Positions 13,542-13,794 of a DNA stretch of 13,794 nt are shown here, one piece after another. Position 1 is the stretch's first letter; each line of letters begins with the position of its first letter. The position numbers were made by a program, and so were the translations under genes. This DNA comes from an uncultured Porphyromonadaceae bacterium (lineage in GTDB: Bacteria; Bacteroidota; Bacteroidia; Bacteroidales; Muribaculaceae). The stretch covers positions 1 to 13,794 of the forward strand of contig CABRGT010000051.1 in assembly GCA_902470475.1 (NCBI GenBank), read 5' to 3'. The notes below the pieces were generated by a model. It did not search any database, had not been told where the DNA came from, and was given only the letters and a program-made list of their open reading frames with translations.

Positions 13542-13794
13542 AATCTGCAAATCAAATTGAAAACAAATAATTAAATCAAAGAAACAACACCGCGCCGCAC
13601 ACAATAGTTCACACACCTCCCATAAGACACAGCCGTCACCGACCCGCCATCCTATGGCCGACGCATTCCGGTCGCCCGTCCAACACTCCCCAAACACCCC
13701 GCAATCCCCCTTTCCACCACACACTATGCAAAAAATATCTGAAGATTCCAGATCGAAGTGCAAAACTTTGAGGTAAGAATCATCAAATCTCCTC
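13542..13794. other. Non-coding right end: AT-rich leader, C-rich tract, palindrome
   Basis: I see no gene here. 13542-13585 is AT-rich and should hold the lipoprotein promoter, but only weak matches exist. 13586-13725 is strikingly C-rich and G-poor on the plus strand. It includes runs of C at 13675-13677, 13688-13691, 13697-13700 and 13706-13710. An imperfect 17-bp palindrome (ATCTGAAGATTCCAGAT, 13737-13753) precedes a rightward -7-like AAACTTTG at 13763-13770, suggesting a promoter for a gene beyond the edge. Confidence 0.5.

Noticed and set aside
13542..13763. A 74-codon upstream extension of the PepSY-like lipoprotein frame
   Set aside because: It is Cys/Trp-rich with no family resemblance and would bury the signal peptide and lipobox inside the protein.

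Overview
The window looks like a chromosomal segment of a GC-rich member of the Bacteroidales, most likely a Muribaculaceae-type gut bacterium. Four observations point there. Promoters carry the Bacteroidetes -7 box TAnnTTTG, often with a TTTG-like -33 box 19-20 bp upstream. Start codons lack Shine-Dalgarno sequences. Secreted proteins and lipoproteins of Bacteroidales type are frequent (DUF4421 barrel, PepSY-like lipoprotein, ApbE lipoprotein). Protein sequences are Bacteroidales-like in an unusually GC-rich background. The genus-level placement is inference.

Layout, left to right. The N-terminus of an ABC-F ATPase (minus strand) runs off the left edge. Upstream of it are a strong terminator and gdhA (minus). 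A divergent promoter region then leads to a rightward operon of three genes: a secreted S9A prolyl oligopeptidase, a lipoprotein with a BamE/SmpA-like C-terminus (TTG start), and a PhnP-like metallo-beta-lactamase-fold phosphodiesterase. The 3' end of that operon runs into a densely structured inverted-repeat element. Next comes a DUF4421 outer-membrane barrel gene whose promoter is overlaid by two copies of the 9-bp palindrome TTGGWCCAA. It converges, with a 14-bp overlap, on a leftward TIGR02757/DUF2400 gene, which lies just downstream of tRNA-His(GTG) and its terminator. The tRNA promoter is divergent from that of a lipoprotein ApbE (FAD:protein FMN transferase).

The right third holds a two-component system (OmpR/PhoB-type regulator and a two-TM-segment histidine kinase, 23-bp overlap) preceded by an inverted-repeat-rich control region. 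Next is ilvE, translationally coupled to an HD-domain hydrolase, closed by a long hairpin. Last is a convergent PepSY-like lipoprotein with a C-rich, G-quadruplex-capable upstream region.

Most of the window is housekeeping or conserved Bacteroidales content: nitrogen assimilation (gdhA), branched-chain amino-acid transamination (ilvE), flavinylation (apbE), translation (tRNA-His, ABC-F) and signalling. I see no CRISPR array, insertion sequence, prophage or defence island. The least explained parts are non-coding: the structured element at 5650-5756, the tandem palindromes at 5759-5785, and the operator-like region at 9037-9077.
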